Assembly (NCBI GenBank): GCA_942492905.1
Contig: OW818657.1
Location: 3,100,001-3,164,000, forward strand
Source of the DNA: CAIZWU01 sp942492905
GTDB lineage: Bacteria > Verrucomicrobiota > Verrucomicrobiia > Verrucomicrobiales > V1-33
Direction of reading: 5' to 3'
DNA length: 64,000 nt
This document shows, one piece after another, positions 16,151-24,628 of this stretch. Made by a program: the position numbers and the translations under genes. The notes below the pieces were generated by a model, which did no database searches, had not been told where the DNA came from, and worked only from the letters and a program-made list of their open reading frames with translations. Every line of letters begins with the position of its first letter. The stretch's first letter is position 1.

Positions 16151-17383
16151 ATGTTCAAACTGCGAAAAGTATTTTTTTGGCTTCACCTCGCCGCGGGTCT
16201 GCTTGCAGGTCTGATTATTCTTGTCATGTCGGTGACCGGGGTGCTCCTGACCTATGAGCGGCAATTGATCGCAAATTCCGATGCCCACCTCAAGTCGGTC
16301 CCCCAACCCGGCACGGAGCGGGCGGGGGTGGAGGTGCTGGCCCGGCAGATTATGGCAGACCAACCGGATGTCGCCGTGAATTCCGTGACGATCGGAGCGG
16401 AATTGGAGTCGCCGGTGCAGTTTGGGATAGGTAGCCGCACCCTTTTTGTAGATGCGTGGTCCGGGCAAAAACTGGGTGAAGCGGCACCGGGAACGCGGGC
16501 GCTGATGAGCCAGTTGCGGGCATGGCACCGCTGGCTGGCGGTGGAGGGGGAACAGCGGCCCTTGGCCAAAGCCATAACCGGATGGGCCAACATCATTTTC
16601 GCCGGCTTGGCCATCACTGGGCTCTATCTCTGGTTTCCAAGAAATTGGTCGTGGTCCCGCGTTCGGGCGGTGATCTTTTTCAGGCGGGGAGTCCGAGGCA
16701 AGGTGAGGGATTTCAATTGGCACAACGTGATTGGGTTTTGGTCCACGGTTCCGCTGCTCATCGTGGTGCTGAGTGCGGTCCCGATCTCGTTTCCATGGGC
16801 CAGTCAGGCTATTTATCGAGCCTTTGGAGAAACTCCGCCACCTGCCCGGGGTGCCCCGGGGGGAGCCACCGCACGCGAAAGGGGACCGGCGGCCAATCAG
16901 GAAAAGGCGCCCGCAGGCCCTGCCGCCGATTTGGCTTCCGGGCGGGGGAATTCCATCCGGGAAGTTCTCGCCGGAATGGATGGATTCTTCAGGATTGCCC
17001 AAGGGCAGGTTCCCGGCTGGCGCACGATTTCCCTGCGGGTTCCAGATTCCGTGACGGCTCCTTTGGTATTCACGATCGATAAGGGGAACGGCGGGCAGCC
17101 GCAGCTTCGCTCCACCTTGACCCTGAGCCGTCCGGAGGGAAAGGTGCAGAGTTTGGAGAATTTTGAAGATCAATCACCGGCCCGCAAAACGCGCAGCCTG
17201 ATGAGGTTCGCCCATACCGGGGAAGTCATGGGCCTGCCAGGCCAGACGTTGGCGGGATTGGCGTCCCTTGGCGGAGTCATCCTGGTGTGGACCGGCTTTG
17301 CGCTGTCAGGGCGACGGTTTATGGCGTGGCGCCGCAGGCGCAGCGCAGCGGAAAGCAACCCGGCGACCGCCGCAGGGGAATAG
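16151..17383 (+). CDS. PepSY-associated TM domain protein, iron-uptake linked
   Basis: This 410-residue inner-membrane protein has the PepSY-TM layout. Its first helix is WLHLAAGLLAGLIILVMSVTG, followed by a periplasmic PepSY-like domain, the helix pair around WANIIFAGLAITGLYLWFPR, a HNVIGFWSTVPLLIVVLSAVP helix and a C-terminal helix after MRFAHTGEVMGLPGQ. Conserved His residues next to helices (WLH, WHRW, HNV, FAHTGE) suit heme binding or ferric reduction. Members commonly accompany siderophore receptors and are proposed ferric-siderophore reductases. It lies 127 bases after the coiled-coil gene and may be the last gene of the iron operon or have its own promoter. A Gly/Ala/Pro-rich loop near residues 235-265 is low complexity. 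Confidence 0.88.
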   Translation: MFKLRKVFFWLHLAAGLLAGLIILVMSVTGVLLTYERQLIANSDAHLKSVPQPGTERAGVEVLARQIMADQPDVAVNSVTIGAELESPVQFGIGSRTLFVDAWSGQKLGEAAPGTRALMSQLRAWHRWLAVEGEQRPLAKAITGWANIIFAGLAITGLYLWFPRNWSWSRVRAVIFFRRGVRGKVRDFNWHNVIGFWSTVPLLIVVLSAVPISFPWASQAIYRAFGETPPPARGAPGGATARERGPAANQEKAPAGPAADLASGRGNSIREVLAGMDGFFRIAQGQVPGWRTISLRVPDSVTAPLVFTIDKGNGGQPQLRSTLTLSRPEGKVQSLENFEDQSPARKTRSLMRFAHTGEVMGLPGQTLAGLASLGGVILVWTGFALSGRRFMAWRRRRSAAESNPATAAGE

Positions 17384-17778
17384 GCCCGGATTTCGTCCGC
17401 GCGGAAGGGCCAGCAAGCTCTGGTGGGCGGGGGCTGCTTGTGAGTATGGCTCGTAGTCGCCAAGCTGGTCCGGATAAAATTCTCGGATGGCAGCGAATCC
17501 AACACACCGCTCGATGGCATGGCTGGAGCTGAGAAACGAGATCAGCAGTGGCAAATCAGAGTCGATATCCTGTCCTTGGCGTCCGACTGCCTGCGGCTGT
17601 CCCCCACAAAATGGATGCTGCGGAAAGCATCCATCATCCGCCGCGCCGCCGGGTGGCGCTGAAGGTGATCGACTTGCCAGCAGCTCCACGGCACCCGCGC
17701 AGGGAGATAGGTTGCGGCAGTCCGCCACCGCTTTTCCCCAGGCTTGCTTTCCGCGGGCAGACTTGTCATCATCCCAAC
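17384..17778. other. Gap upstream of the ECF sigma gene, with a hairpin
   Basis: I see no gene in these 395 bases. The sigma factor frame stays open upstream, but the added translation has no sigma-factor similarity. The gap contains a perfect nine-base hairpin at 17611-17634 and should hold the sigma factor promoter. Confidence 0.5.
17611..17634 (+). repeat. Perfect hairpin upstream of the ECF sigma factor
   Basis: Arms ATGGATGCT (17611-17619) and AGCATCCAT (17626-17634) pair perfectly around a six-base loop, about 145 bases ahead of the sigma factor start. No T-tract follows, so a regulatory hairpin or a dyad operator is likelier than a terminator. Confidence 0.45.
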
Positions 17779-18348
17779 ATGCCTGATGTCACCCAACTGC
17801 TCAGCGCCATGGAAGCGGGCGATCCCCGGGCTGGCGGGGAACTGCTGCCACTGGTCTATGAAGAACTGCGCAAGCTGGCCGCGGCGAAGATGGCGCAGGA
17901 GCAAGCCGGGCAGACGCTGCAGGCCACCGCGCTGGTGCATGAGGCGTGGCTGCGGCTCGGCGGAATGGAATCGGCGCAGGCATGGAACGGCCGCGGGCAT
18001 TTCTTCGGCGCAGCGGCGGAAGCCATGCGGCGGATCCTGGTGGACAGGGCTAGAAAAAAGGGGCGCATCCGGCACGGCGGCGCCCTGCAACGCGTGGACC
18101 TCGACCATGTCACCCTCGCGACGGAGGACAGTGATGATACGGTGCTGGCCATCCACGAAGCTCTGGAAAAGCTGGCGCTCGAATCGCCACAAAAGGCTGA
18201 AATCGTCAAATTGCGCTACTTCGCCGGCATGGAGCATCAGGAAATTGCCAAGACTCTGGGCATTTCCCTCTCCACGGTGGAGCGGTCATGGGCCTACGCC
18301 CGCTCCTGGCTGCACCGGGAGCTGAAAAAGAATTTCTCCACTGGCTGA
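17779..18348 (+). CDS. ECF-type RNA polymerase sigma factor (TIGR02999-like)
   Basis: This 189-residue protein has region 2 with ELLPLVYEELRKLAAAKMAQE, QATALVHEAWLRL and the FFGAAAEAMRRILVDRARKKG block. Region 4 has VKLRYFAGMEHQEIAKTLGISLSTVERSW, a helix-turn-helix that reads the -35 element. This type is common in Planctomycetes and Verrucomicrobia, where it is often encoded next to a serine/threonine kinase instead of an anti-sigma factor. That is the case here, since the kinase gene follows after 60 bases. The ATG at 17779 matches the usual N-terminus (MPDVTQLLSAME). Confidence 0.92.
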   Translation: MPDVTQLLSAMEAGDPRAGGELLPLVYEELRKLAAAKMAQEQAGQTLQATALVHEAWLRLGGMESAQAWNGRGHFFGAAAEAMRRILVDRARKKGRIRHGGALQRVDLDHVTLATEDSDDTVLAIHEALEKLALESPQKAEIVKLRYFAGMEHQEIAKTLGISLSTVERSWAYARSWLHRELKKNFSTG

Positions 18349-18408
18349 AGGCCCGGTTGGGAAAACGACGCACTGAAGAACGACGCCCCGGATGTCGGCT
18401 GCAAACTG

Positions 18409-21400
18409 ATGAACGAAACCCATCAAAGCCTCGAGGAAATCCTCTTCGACCTCGCGGTGCAAAAGCCGTCGGCGGAAGAACGCACCGCCTTTCTCAGCCA
18501 TGCCTGCCGGGACAATCCGGCTCTGCGGGCGGCCCTGGACGAATTGCTCGAATCCCATTTCGGAGCGGCGGGATTCCTCCCCGGATCCATCCTGGACAGT
18601 TCCCTTCCGGCAACCGCTTACTTTCCTCCGCCTGCCGAAGCCCCTGCGCAGATGCTGGGGCGCTACAAGCTGCTGGAGAAAATTGGCGAAGGTGGATTCG
18701 GCGAAGTGTGGATGGCGGAGCAGCGCGAACCGGTGAAACGGCGCGTGGCGCTCAAACTCATCAAGCTCGGCATGGACAGTCACCAGGTAGTGGCGCGTTT
18801 CGAAGCGGAACGTCAGGCGCTGGCCATGATGGATCATCCCTGCATCGCGCGGATCTTCGACGCGGATGTGACCAACAGCGGCCGGATCTTTTTTGTCATG
18901 GAACTGGTGCGTGGCATCAGGATCACCGATTACTGCGACCAGAACCAGCTCCCGACCCGGGAGCGGCTCGACTTGTTCATCAAGGTCTGTCAGGCGATCC
19001 AGCACGCGCATCAAAAGGGCATCATCCACCGCGACATCAAGCCTTCGAATATCCTCGTCACGGTGAACGACGGCGTGCCCGTGCCCAAGGTGATCGATTT
19101 CGGCATCGCCAAAGCCACGCAGGGCGAGTTGACCGACAAGACGGTGTTCACCCAGTTCCAACAATTTATCGGAACCCCGGCCTACATCAGTCCCGAGCAG
19201 GCGGAAATGAGCAGCGTCGACGTCGACACCCGCGCGGACATCTACAGCCTGGGCGTGCTGCTCTATGAACTGCTCGTCGGCCAGACGCCGTTTGATGCCG
19301 AAGAGATGATGAAAGGCGGCATTGATGCGCTGCGGCAAATCATCCGCGAGCGGGAACCGCAACGCCCCTCGACCCGGCTGACCACCTTGCCAGGGGATGA
19401 CCTTACCACGGCGGGCAAACGCCGGCAGACGGACGCGGGCAAGCTCGTGCATCAACTCGAGGGCGATCTCGACTGGATCGTGCTCAAGTGCCTCGAGAAG
19501 GACCGGGCGCGCCGTTACGAAACCGCCAACGGCCTCGCGATGGACATCCAGCGGCATCTGGCCAACGAACCGATCACTGCCCGGCCGCCCGGCATGGCCT
19601 ATCGCATCCGGAAAATGATCCGGCGGAACCGGCTGGCGTTCGCGGCCGCCGCCGTCGTGCTTCCCTCACTGCTGTTTGGTGTCGGCGGCGTGATCTTTGT
19701 GCAATACCGGGCCAACCAGGGCTATCGCCAGCAACTCTACGTGTCCGAGTTCGAGCGTGCCAAAACCGCATGGCAGGCCGGTCAGTCGGCTGGGCTGCGG
19801 GAGTCGCTGGAACGCTGCCCGGCCGAACTGCGCAACTGGGAATGGAATTTTCTGTATCAGCATGCGGATCGTTGGGAGTCGACCGTGGTGCTGAAGGCCG
19901 CCGGTACCATTTGGGCCGGACTATCCGGGGACCGCAATCTGGTGGCAGTGAACGAGGGCGATGTGATCCGGATTCAGGAATACCCTGGCGGGCGGCGGCT
20001 TCGCGACATCCCGCACGCGATCGGATATGATTCCTCCTTCGTTGTTTCCCCGCGCGGCGAACAATTGGCCACCACCCGTTTTGATGGGACCATCACCGTC
20101 TGGAACATGCGTAGCGGGGAACCCGTCACGGAAATCACGGAAGGCGGGCCGTCAGGAGGGTTCAGTTGGTCGGCTGACGGCCAGCGCGTGGTCTGCGGCT
20201 GCAGCGACGGCAATATCCGGCTCTGGGACTCGGCCAGCGGCAAGGTGCTGGATAAGTTCCAGTGCCCCGGGGACATTTCATTAGCGGCCCTCTCACCGGA
20301 CGGCAAGACGCTGGCGGCGGTATCGGGAGGCAGTTCCGTGCTGTTGTTCGACACTTCGACCCGCACGGTGAAGCGAAGACTGCGGACTCCGGTGGGGAAA
20401 TTCAAGGGGATGAAGTTCAGTCCCGACAGCCGGAAACTGGCCACATCGAATTCGGACTTGGAAGGCTCCAAACAGGACAACCGCGTCTGGAACCTTTCCG
20501 CCGAAGAGGAGGGCTCGTTGGATTTGATCGGGGTTGCCGGCGCCACGTCGTATGATTTCAGTCCTGACAGCCGGCGGATTCTCGTCGCCGACAGCACCGG
20601 AATGATCCGGCTTTGGGATTTGGAGAGCCGCGCGGAGGTCGAGCGTTTGCCTGCCCACGTGGCTCCTGCTTTTTCGGTCCAATGGCTGCCGGACGAACGG
20701 ATCCTTTCATCCGGCGCGGATGGGGCCAAAGTCTGGCGGCGCCTGCGTCCTGTTGCCAAACAGTTCAAAGGTGATCAAGGGGGCCTGCGCTGCGTGGCTT
20801 TCAGTGCGGACAGCCGCCGGCTGGCGTTCGCCGGCACCGATGCGGTGGTGTCTGTCAGGGATATCAGGGATGGCTCCCCCACGAGGAATTACACTGACAG
20901 TCCGGCCCTGGTCCATAGCGTTGCCTTCCATCCCGGCGGCATGGTGGCCAGCACCGGCAAATCAACGGTGGGACTGTGGGATCCGGCTTCCCTGAAAACG
21001 AAATGGATGAAGCCACTCGCGCCGGCCCCGTCAGCATACTGGCTCGCCTTCAGCCCGGATGGCAGCCGGATCTATGTGGCCAGCCAGGAGGACAGGCTGA
21101 CCGTGCTGGATGCCGCCACCGGCGCCACGCTCCGCTTCAAGGATAATCTGGGAGCTACCCTCGATGGCCTTGCCGTTTCTCCGGATGGCCGGCTGCTCGC
21201 CCTCTGTCAGAAGGTCGGAGCGGAAAAAGTGATGGTGCTGAGCGCGGATGATTTGAGTACATTGTGGCAGGTGCCCGCTATGACCCTAAGGTGTGCCGCC
21301 TTCAGCCCGGACAGCAAATGGATCGCTGCCGGGGAAAGGGACGGCACGGTCAGGCTGTGGGAAACCGCCAGCAAAGGCCGGGTGCAGCTGGAGTTGCGCG

Positions 21401-21630
21401 GACATGCCACATCCGTCAGGGGAGTGAGCTTTCATCCCGACGGGAGCCGGCTCGTCTCCTGCAGCGTCGACGGCCAGGTGAAAGTGTGGGACTGGAAAAG
21501 GGAAGCCGACCTCCTGACGCTTCAGCTGCCCGGCGGCAGCGATGCATGGCATGTCGCGTGGAGTCCTGACGGCACCATGATCGCCGCCGCGGGGGGCGAC
21601 GGCAACGTGACCGTGTGGCAGGCGGAATAG
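18409..21630 (+). CDS. Membrane serine/threonine protein kinase with C-terminal WD40 propeller
   Basis: This 1073-residue protein starts with a short cytoplasmic region and a Hanks-type kinase domain (about 85-370). The glycine loop is IGEGGFGEVW (92 onward), the ATP lysine is Lys116 in VALKLIK, the catalytic loop is HRDIKPSN with Asp209, and DFG is at 230-232. All catalytic residues are present. A membrane helix follows at about 409-430. The rest (about 495-1070) is a WD40-type beta-propeller with repeated FSPDS...LWD units. It probably phosphorylates the sigma factor or its regulators in response to a ligand at the propeller; this is inference from the recurring gene pair. Confidence 0.93.
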   Translation: MNETHQSLEEILFDLAVQKPSAEERTAFLSHACRDNPALRAALDELLESHFGAAGFLPGSILDSSLPATAYFPPPAEAPAQMLGRYKLLEKIGEGGFGEVWMAEQREPVKRRVALKLIKLGMDSHQVVARFEAERQALAMMDHPCIARIFDADVTNSGRIFFVMELVRGIRITDYCDQNQLPTRERLDLFIKVCQAIQHAHQKGIIHRDIKPSNILVTVNDGVPVPKVIDFGIAKATQGELTDKTVFTQFQQFIGTPAYISPEQAEMSSVDVDTRADIYSLGVLLYELLVGQTPFDAEEMMKGGIDALRQIIREREPQRPSTRLTTLPGDDLTTAGKRRQTDAGKLVHQLEGDLDWIVLKCLEKDRARRYETANGLAMDIQRHLANEPITARPPGMAYRIRKMIRRNRLAFAAAAVVLPSLLFGVGGVIFVQYRANQGYRQQLYVSEFERAKTAWQAGQSAGLRESLERCPAELRNWEWNFLYQHADRWESTVVLKAAGTIWAGLSGDRNLVAVNEGDVIRIQEYPGGRRLRDIPHAIGYDSSFVVSPRGEQLATTRFDGTITVWNMRSGEPVTEITEGGPSGGFSWSADGQRVVCGCSDGNIRLWDSASGKVLDKFQCPGDISLAALSPDGKTLAAVSGGSSVLLFDTSTRTVKRRLRTPVGKFKGMKFSPDSRKLATSNSDLEGSKQDNRVWNLSAEEEGSLDLIGVAGATSYDFSPDSRRILVADSTGMIRLWDLESRAEVERLPAHVAPAFSVQWLPDERILSSGADGAKVWRRLRPVAKQFKGDQGGLRCVAFSADSRRLAFAGTDAVVSVRDIRDGSPTRNYTDSPALVHSVAFHPGGMVASTGKSTVGLWDPASLKTKWMKPLAPAPSAYWLAFSPDGSRIYVASQEDRLTVLDAATGATLRFKDNLGATLDGLAVSPDGRLLALCQKVGAEKVMVLSADDLSTLWQVPAMTLRCAAFSPDSKWIAAGERDGTVRLWETASKGRVQLELRGHATSVRGVSFHPDGSRLVSCSVDGQVKVWDWKREADLLTLQLPGGSDAWHVAWSPDGTMIAAAGGDGNVTVWQAE

Positions 21631-21876
21631 CCGCGCCGGGGTAAAGCACCAGGTGGCTGGCCTGCTCCGGGGCCCCGGAATCCGCCGCAGCCCGTGCCCC
21701 GAGAAGGGTCATGGTGTGCGATGTTACACTACCACTTTGGCCAGCTTGTACCCGAATGACGAGATGCACCTGTTCCCCGTCGGGCGTCGTTGAGTGATTC
21801 GTTCACCGAAGCCGCTAACGCTTACCCTGCTTCCAAACAACCAACTCCCGGCCAGCAGCGTTTGGCGCCCCGGAAT

Positions 21877-22233
21877 CTACCGGCGTGTTTTGTTCGGAAG
21901 CTGCCTCTTGGGAGGCCCATAGAGCAATCGCTCCAAGGAGGAAACGCCCTTTTCAATGGGAGCCCGAACCGTGGCGATAATGTTTATCAAAGCGTTGGAG
22001 CCGCGAAGGTCAATGCCTGTGCACCACACGTTGCGCGAACTTTCGATCGGCGTTGGGTCCAGGAACACCTCATCCTTCAGAGCGCGAGCCGAAAACGCGG
22101 GGCCGATGCCGGGTATTCCCAGAGCTGGCGCTAGCTTCGCCCACGCCTTGAGCGCCTGGATTGCAGTATGAGCCGCCACCTGCGCGATGTAGGTGCCTCC
22201 AGCGTGGTCGAGAATGATGGTAAAGAGGGGCAT
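21877..22233 (-). CDS. Small conserved-looking hypothetical protein
   Basis: This is a 118-residue protein of unknown function. Its N-terminus (MPLFTIILDHAGGTYIAQVAAHTAIQALKAW) reads like a compact alpha/beta domain, followed by DEVFLDPTPIESSRNVWCTGI. I have a loose memory of similar orphan proteins near immunity or defence genes but cannot name a family. The start at 22233 is preferred; an in-frame ATG at 22263 would add ten residues. It is isolated between the kinase gene and the porin, and its base composition is less GC-skewed at third positions than its neighbours, so recent acquisition is possible. The opposite strand also has open frames here, so the gene call is moderate. Confidence 0.55.
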   Translation of the reverse strand: MPLFTIILDHAGGTYIAQVAAHTAIQALKAWAKLAPALGIPGIGPAFSARALKDEVFLDPTPIESSRNVWCTGIDLRGSNALINIIATVRAPIEKGVSSLERLLYGPPKRQLPNKTRR

Positions 22234-22290
22234 GCGCTTGGACGGAACGCCTGTGGCGTTCATTTCAAAAGGTTGGTGGGCAAAAGGGGG

Positions 22291-23754
22291 TCAGAAGTTG
22301 ACGGTCATTTGCAGGTAGAACCAATCGGCATCGGTGGCGCCGCCATTGGCCGGGACTTTGGCGACGGATTCCTTGATATAGTCGCCTGCGAAGAAGTGGG
22401 CGTAGCCGAGTTGGATTTCCAGCAGGGAGTTGATCTGGTATTTGGCGAGGAGATCCAGCTCGGAGCCGACAAAGCGGCTGAGGGAAGGGTCTTTCCCATA
22501 ACCATTGCTGCTGCGGGCGGCGCTGGATTCCGGATAGAAGGAATCGTGGGTATCGGCCAGCCAGAAGAGGAGGTAGTCTGCCGAGACGGTCAATCCTTTG
22601 ATAGGCTTGGCGGAGAGGGAGACGCGCGGGCTGCTGAGATTCCGTAGTCCCACGAGATCCGCCACCCCGTAAAAGCTGTGGTTGGTGCCGAAAAGTGGCT
22701 CGAAGGTTTCCTGCTGGTCATCGGTGGCATCGGAATCCCCGGAGCCGTAATCATATCCAATGCCGAAGCGAGGTTTGAACCCCGCGCTTTCCATGGTGTA
22801 GCCCGCACTGCCGGTGAGCATGAAGGATTGGAGATCCCGGCGCGCACCGCCGGTGAGTACGGAACCGAATTGCCCGGCGCCCTCGAAGGTGAAGTCCCAG
22901 CCGGAAAAGGCGCCGGGCTGTGATTTGATACGCGTGCCGTAGGTATAGACATCCCGTGCCGAGGGCCCGCCGATGCCGGGAGCGATCGCATTGGGGGATC
23001 CTGCGCCGGTATTCCGGGCGAGAAAAAAAGCCTGGGTTTCCACTCCCTGCCAAATTTCCTGCGAGGAGGCATAGAGCCCGGAGAATTGATCGTTATCATT
23101 GGACTCGTTGAAGTAGTCATCGCGGGGGATGACGACGCGGCCGGTGAAGAGATCGATCCAGCTTTTTTTGCCGGCCAGATAACGGAGCCGCGCCGCATCG
23201 AAGCTGCGTCCGGTATTGCTCCAGTCCGTCAGGCCAATGAAACGTTGGTCGCCATAGGTCATTTCCTGGCGACCCACCTTCAGGCTGAGCGGGAAGACAG
23301 CGGGATCTCCCCATTCCACGTAGGCTTGGAAGAGATCGAAAACATCCTGCCCGGGACTGGGCTCGCGGGTGTCCGACTCCGCCTGGGCTCCGCGTCCCTC
23401 CAAGTATAACTTCAACGAGGGAGCCGGGGTCCAGCCCACATGCAGCTTTTCCCGGAAGAGGAAATAATCGTTGTCGTTGTCCACGCCCTGTTCGATGAAG
23501 TCGCGGTTGGGGTAGGAACCGCCATCGTCCGTCAGTTCATAACGGAAGCGGAACTGGCCTCCGATATCCCACTCCTTGAAGGCGGGAGAGGAATCCTGCA
23601 GCGCGTCATTGAGCCATCCGGCGCTATGGGCGGCTACCGCTGGTGGCGTGGGAACCGGGGATTTGGCGGGAGCTTCCCCGGCCTGCAGGGCACAGGTCAT
23701 TCCCGTCAAAACGGCCAGCGGGAGACACGCCAGGCAACGTAATTTTGCATTCAT
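22291..23754 (-). CDS. Alginate-export-type outer-membrane porin
   Basis: This 487-residue protein has a signal peptide (LPLAVLTGMTCALQAGE) and then a beta-barrel pattern. It opens with WDIGGQFRFRYELTDDGG, continues through FLFREKLHVGWTPAPSLKLYLEGRG, KVGRQEMTYGDQRFIG and SFDAARLRY, and ends on an aromatic strand (WFYLQMTVNF). This matches the alginate_exp family, whose founding member AlgE exports alginate; many relatives are general anionic-solute porins. The substrate cannot be read from the sequence. The start overlaps the stop of the MFS remnant by four bases (ATGA). It may be the last gene of the metal-efflux operon. Confidence 0.85.
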   Translation of the reverse strand: MNAKLRCLACLPLAVLTGMTCALQAGEAPAKSPVPTPPAVAAHSAGWLNDALQDSSPAFKEWDIGGQFRFRYELTDDGGSYPNRDFIEQGVDNDNDYFLFREKLHVGWTPAPSLKLYLEGRGAQAESDTREPSPGQDVFDLFQAYVEWGDPAVFPLSLKVGRQEMTYGDQRFIGLTDWSNTGRSFDAARLRYLAGKKSWIDLFTGRVVIPRDDYFNESNDNDQFSGLYASSQEIWQGVETQAFFLARNTGAGSPNAIAPGIGGPSARDVYTYGTRIKSQPGAFSGWDFTFEGAGQFGSVLTGGARRDLQSFMLTGSAGYTMESAGFKPRFGIGYDYGSGDSDATDDQQETFEPLFGTNHSFYGVADLVGLRNLSSPRVSLSAKPIKGLTVSADYLLFWLADTHDSFYPESSAARSSNGYGKDPSLSRFVGSELDLLAKYQINSLLEIQLGYAHFFAGDYIKESVAKVPANGGATDADWFYLQMTVNF

Positions 23755-24080
23755 GACGGGAGGTTAGGCAGGGGCCGGTGATTTCCTTTTATACTAAAAC
23801 GAACTATCCTGTAAAGGATAGGCTCTGGGAAATCCCGCGAGCCGCCGAAGATCCATTTCCGCCGGGTCTGGTCAGCATCGGACGACACCCCGCCGAGGTC
23901 CTTCAGGATGGCGGCCACGCCTTTTGCGACGCCTTCGATGAGACCGACAAAGATGGCGGAGGCGCCCAGCGTGACCGAGAGAAAAACCGGCAGCACCGGC
24001 ACCATCATTTCGTTGGCGATGTCAGTGAAAAGACTGACAAAGCCAAGCGCAATGATGAGAGGGGGCAGCCGGTTTTTCAT
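23751..24080 (-). pseudogene. Remnant of an MFS transporter (N-terminal part only)
   Basis: The frame of 109 codons starts like an MFS permease. MKNRLPPLIIALGFVSLFTDIANEMM is the first membrane helix, and VFLSVTLGASAIFVGLIEGVA the second. The loop expected to read like SGRxSDRxGRRK is only weakly preserved (GGVSSDADQTRRKW, near residue 65). The sequence then loses similarity and stops, so about three quarters of a 400-residue transporter is missing. The porin start overlaps the stop. It is best read as a truncated gene fused to a new 3' end; a functional short peptide is unlikely but not excluded. Confidence 0.72.
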
Positions 24081-24114
24081 ACTGGGTCAGATGAACCGGA
24101 GGGCCGGAAAAAGC

Positions 24115-24573
24115 TTACTTTTTCTCCTTTTTCGCGGCGGCTTTATTCATCTCGCATTTGCAGATCCACTCGGGGCTGTCGCATTTGTCGCAGTTGGCAG
24201 TGTCATAGGTGAAGCGGGCGGTGACAGGCTTGCCCTTCTCGGTTTCGCGGAATTGGAATACCAGGAGGCTGCCTTCCTTGACAGCGGGAATCGCGAAACC
24301 GGCGGCGGTTTTTTCAACGCTGAGCTTTTCGGGCTTGGCAGCGGTGCCACTGGTCACGGTGAGGGTCTGGGCGGCGACGGGAACGGCTTTCAGGTCCTTG
24401 TCGAGCAGGGCAATCTGGAACTTGCCTTCCTTGAGGGTGACTTCGCCGTGCATGCTTTCGTTTTTGCTGAATTCGAGCAGGCGGCCCCCGTTAGGGCCGA
24501 GTTCCACTCCGCCGTGGGCAAGGGCGAAGCTGGTGGTGAGGGCGAGGAAGAGGAGGGTGAGTTTGGATTTCAT
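24115..24573 (-). CDS. Periplasmic protein with Cys-rich C-terminus, metal-efflux operon
   Basis: This 152-residue protein has a signal peptide (MKSKLTLLFLALTTSFALA) followed by HGGVELGPNGGRLLEF, a motif seen in small periplasmic proteins encoded with CzcCBA/CusCBA systems. The middle is a predicted beta domain. The C-terminus has four Cys in CDKCDSPEWICKC, followed by a Lys-rich tail, suggesting metal binding. It lies 55 bases downstream of the RND pump gene on the same strand. I infer a periplasmic metal chaperone or buffer. The start at 24573 gives a clean signal peptide. Confidence 0.82.
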   Translation of the reverse strand: MKSKLTLLFLALTTSFALAHGGVELGPNGGRLLEFSKNESMHGEVTLKEGKFQIALLDKDLKAVPVAAQTLTVTSGTAAKPEKLSVEKTAAGFAIPAVKEGSLLVFQFRETEKGKPVTARFTYDTANCDKCDSPEWICKCEMNKAAAKKEKK

Positions 24574-24628
24574 GGTGTTGGTTGTTTGGGTTGTTGGTGT
24601 GGTTTGGACAGAATGGAGGAAAAGATAT

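Noticed and set aside
21667..21678. Perfect palindrome CCGGGGCCCCGG after the kinase gene
   Set aside because: Short, without loop or T-tract, and expected by chance at this GC content; not called as a terminator.
21790..22134. A plus-strand frame opposite the small hypothetical gene
   Set aside because: The minus-strand reading has the more protein-like composition; the plus-strand one has no motif and no good start context.
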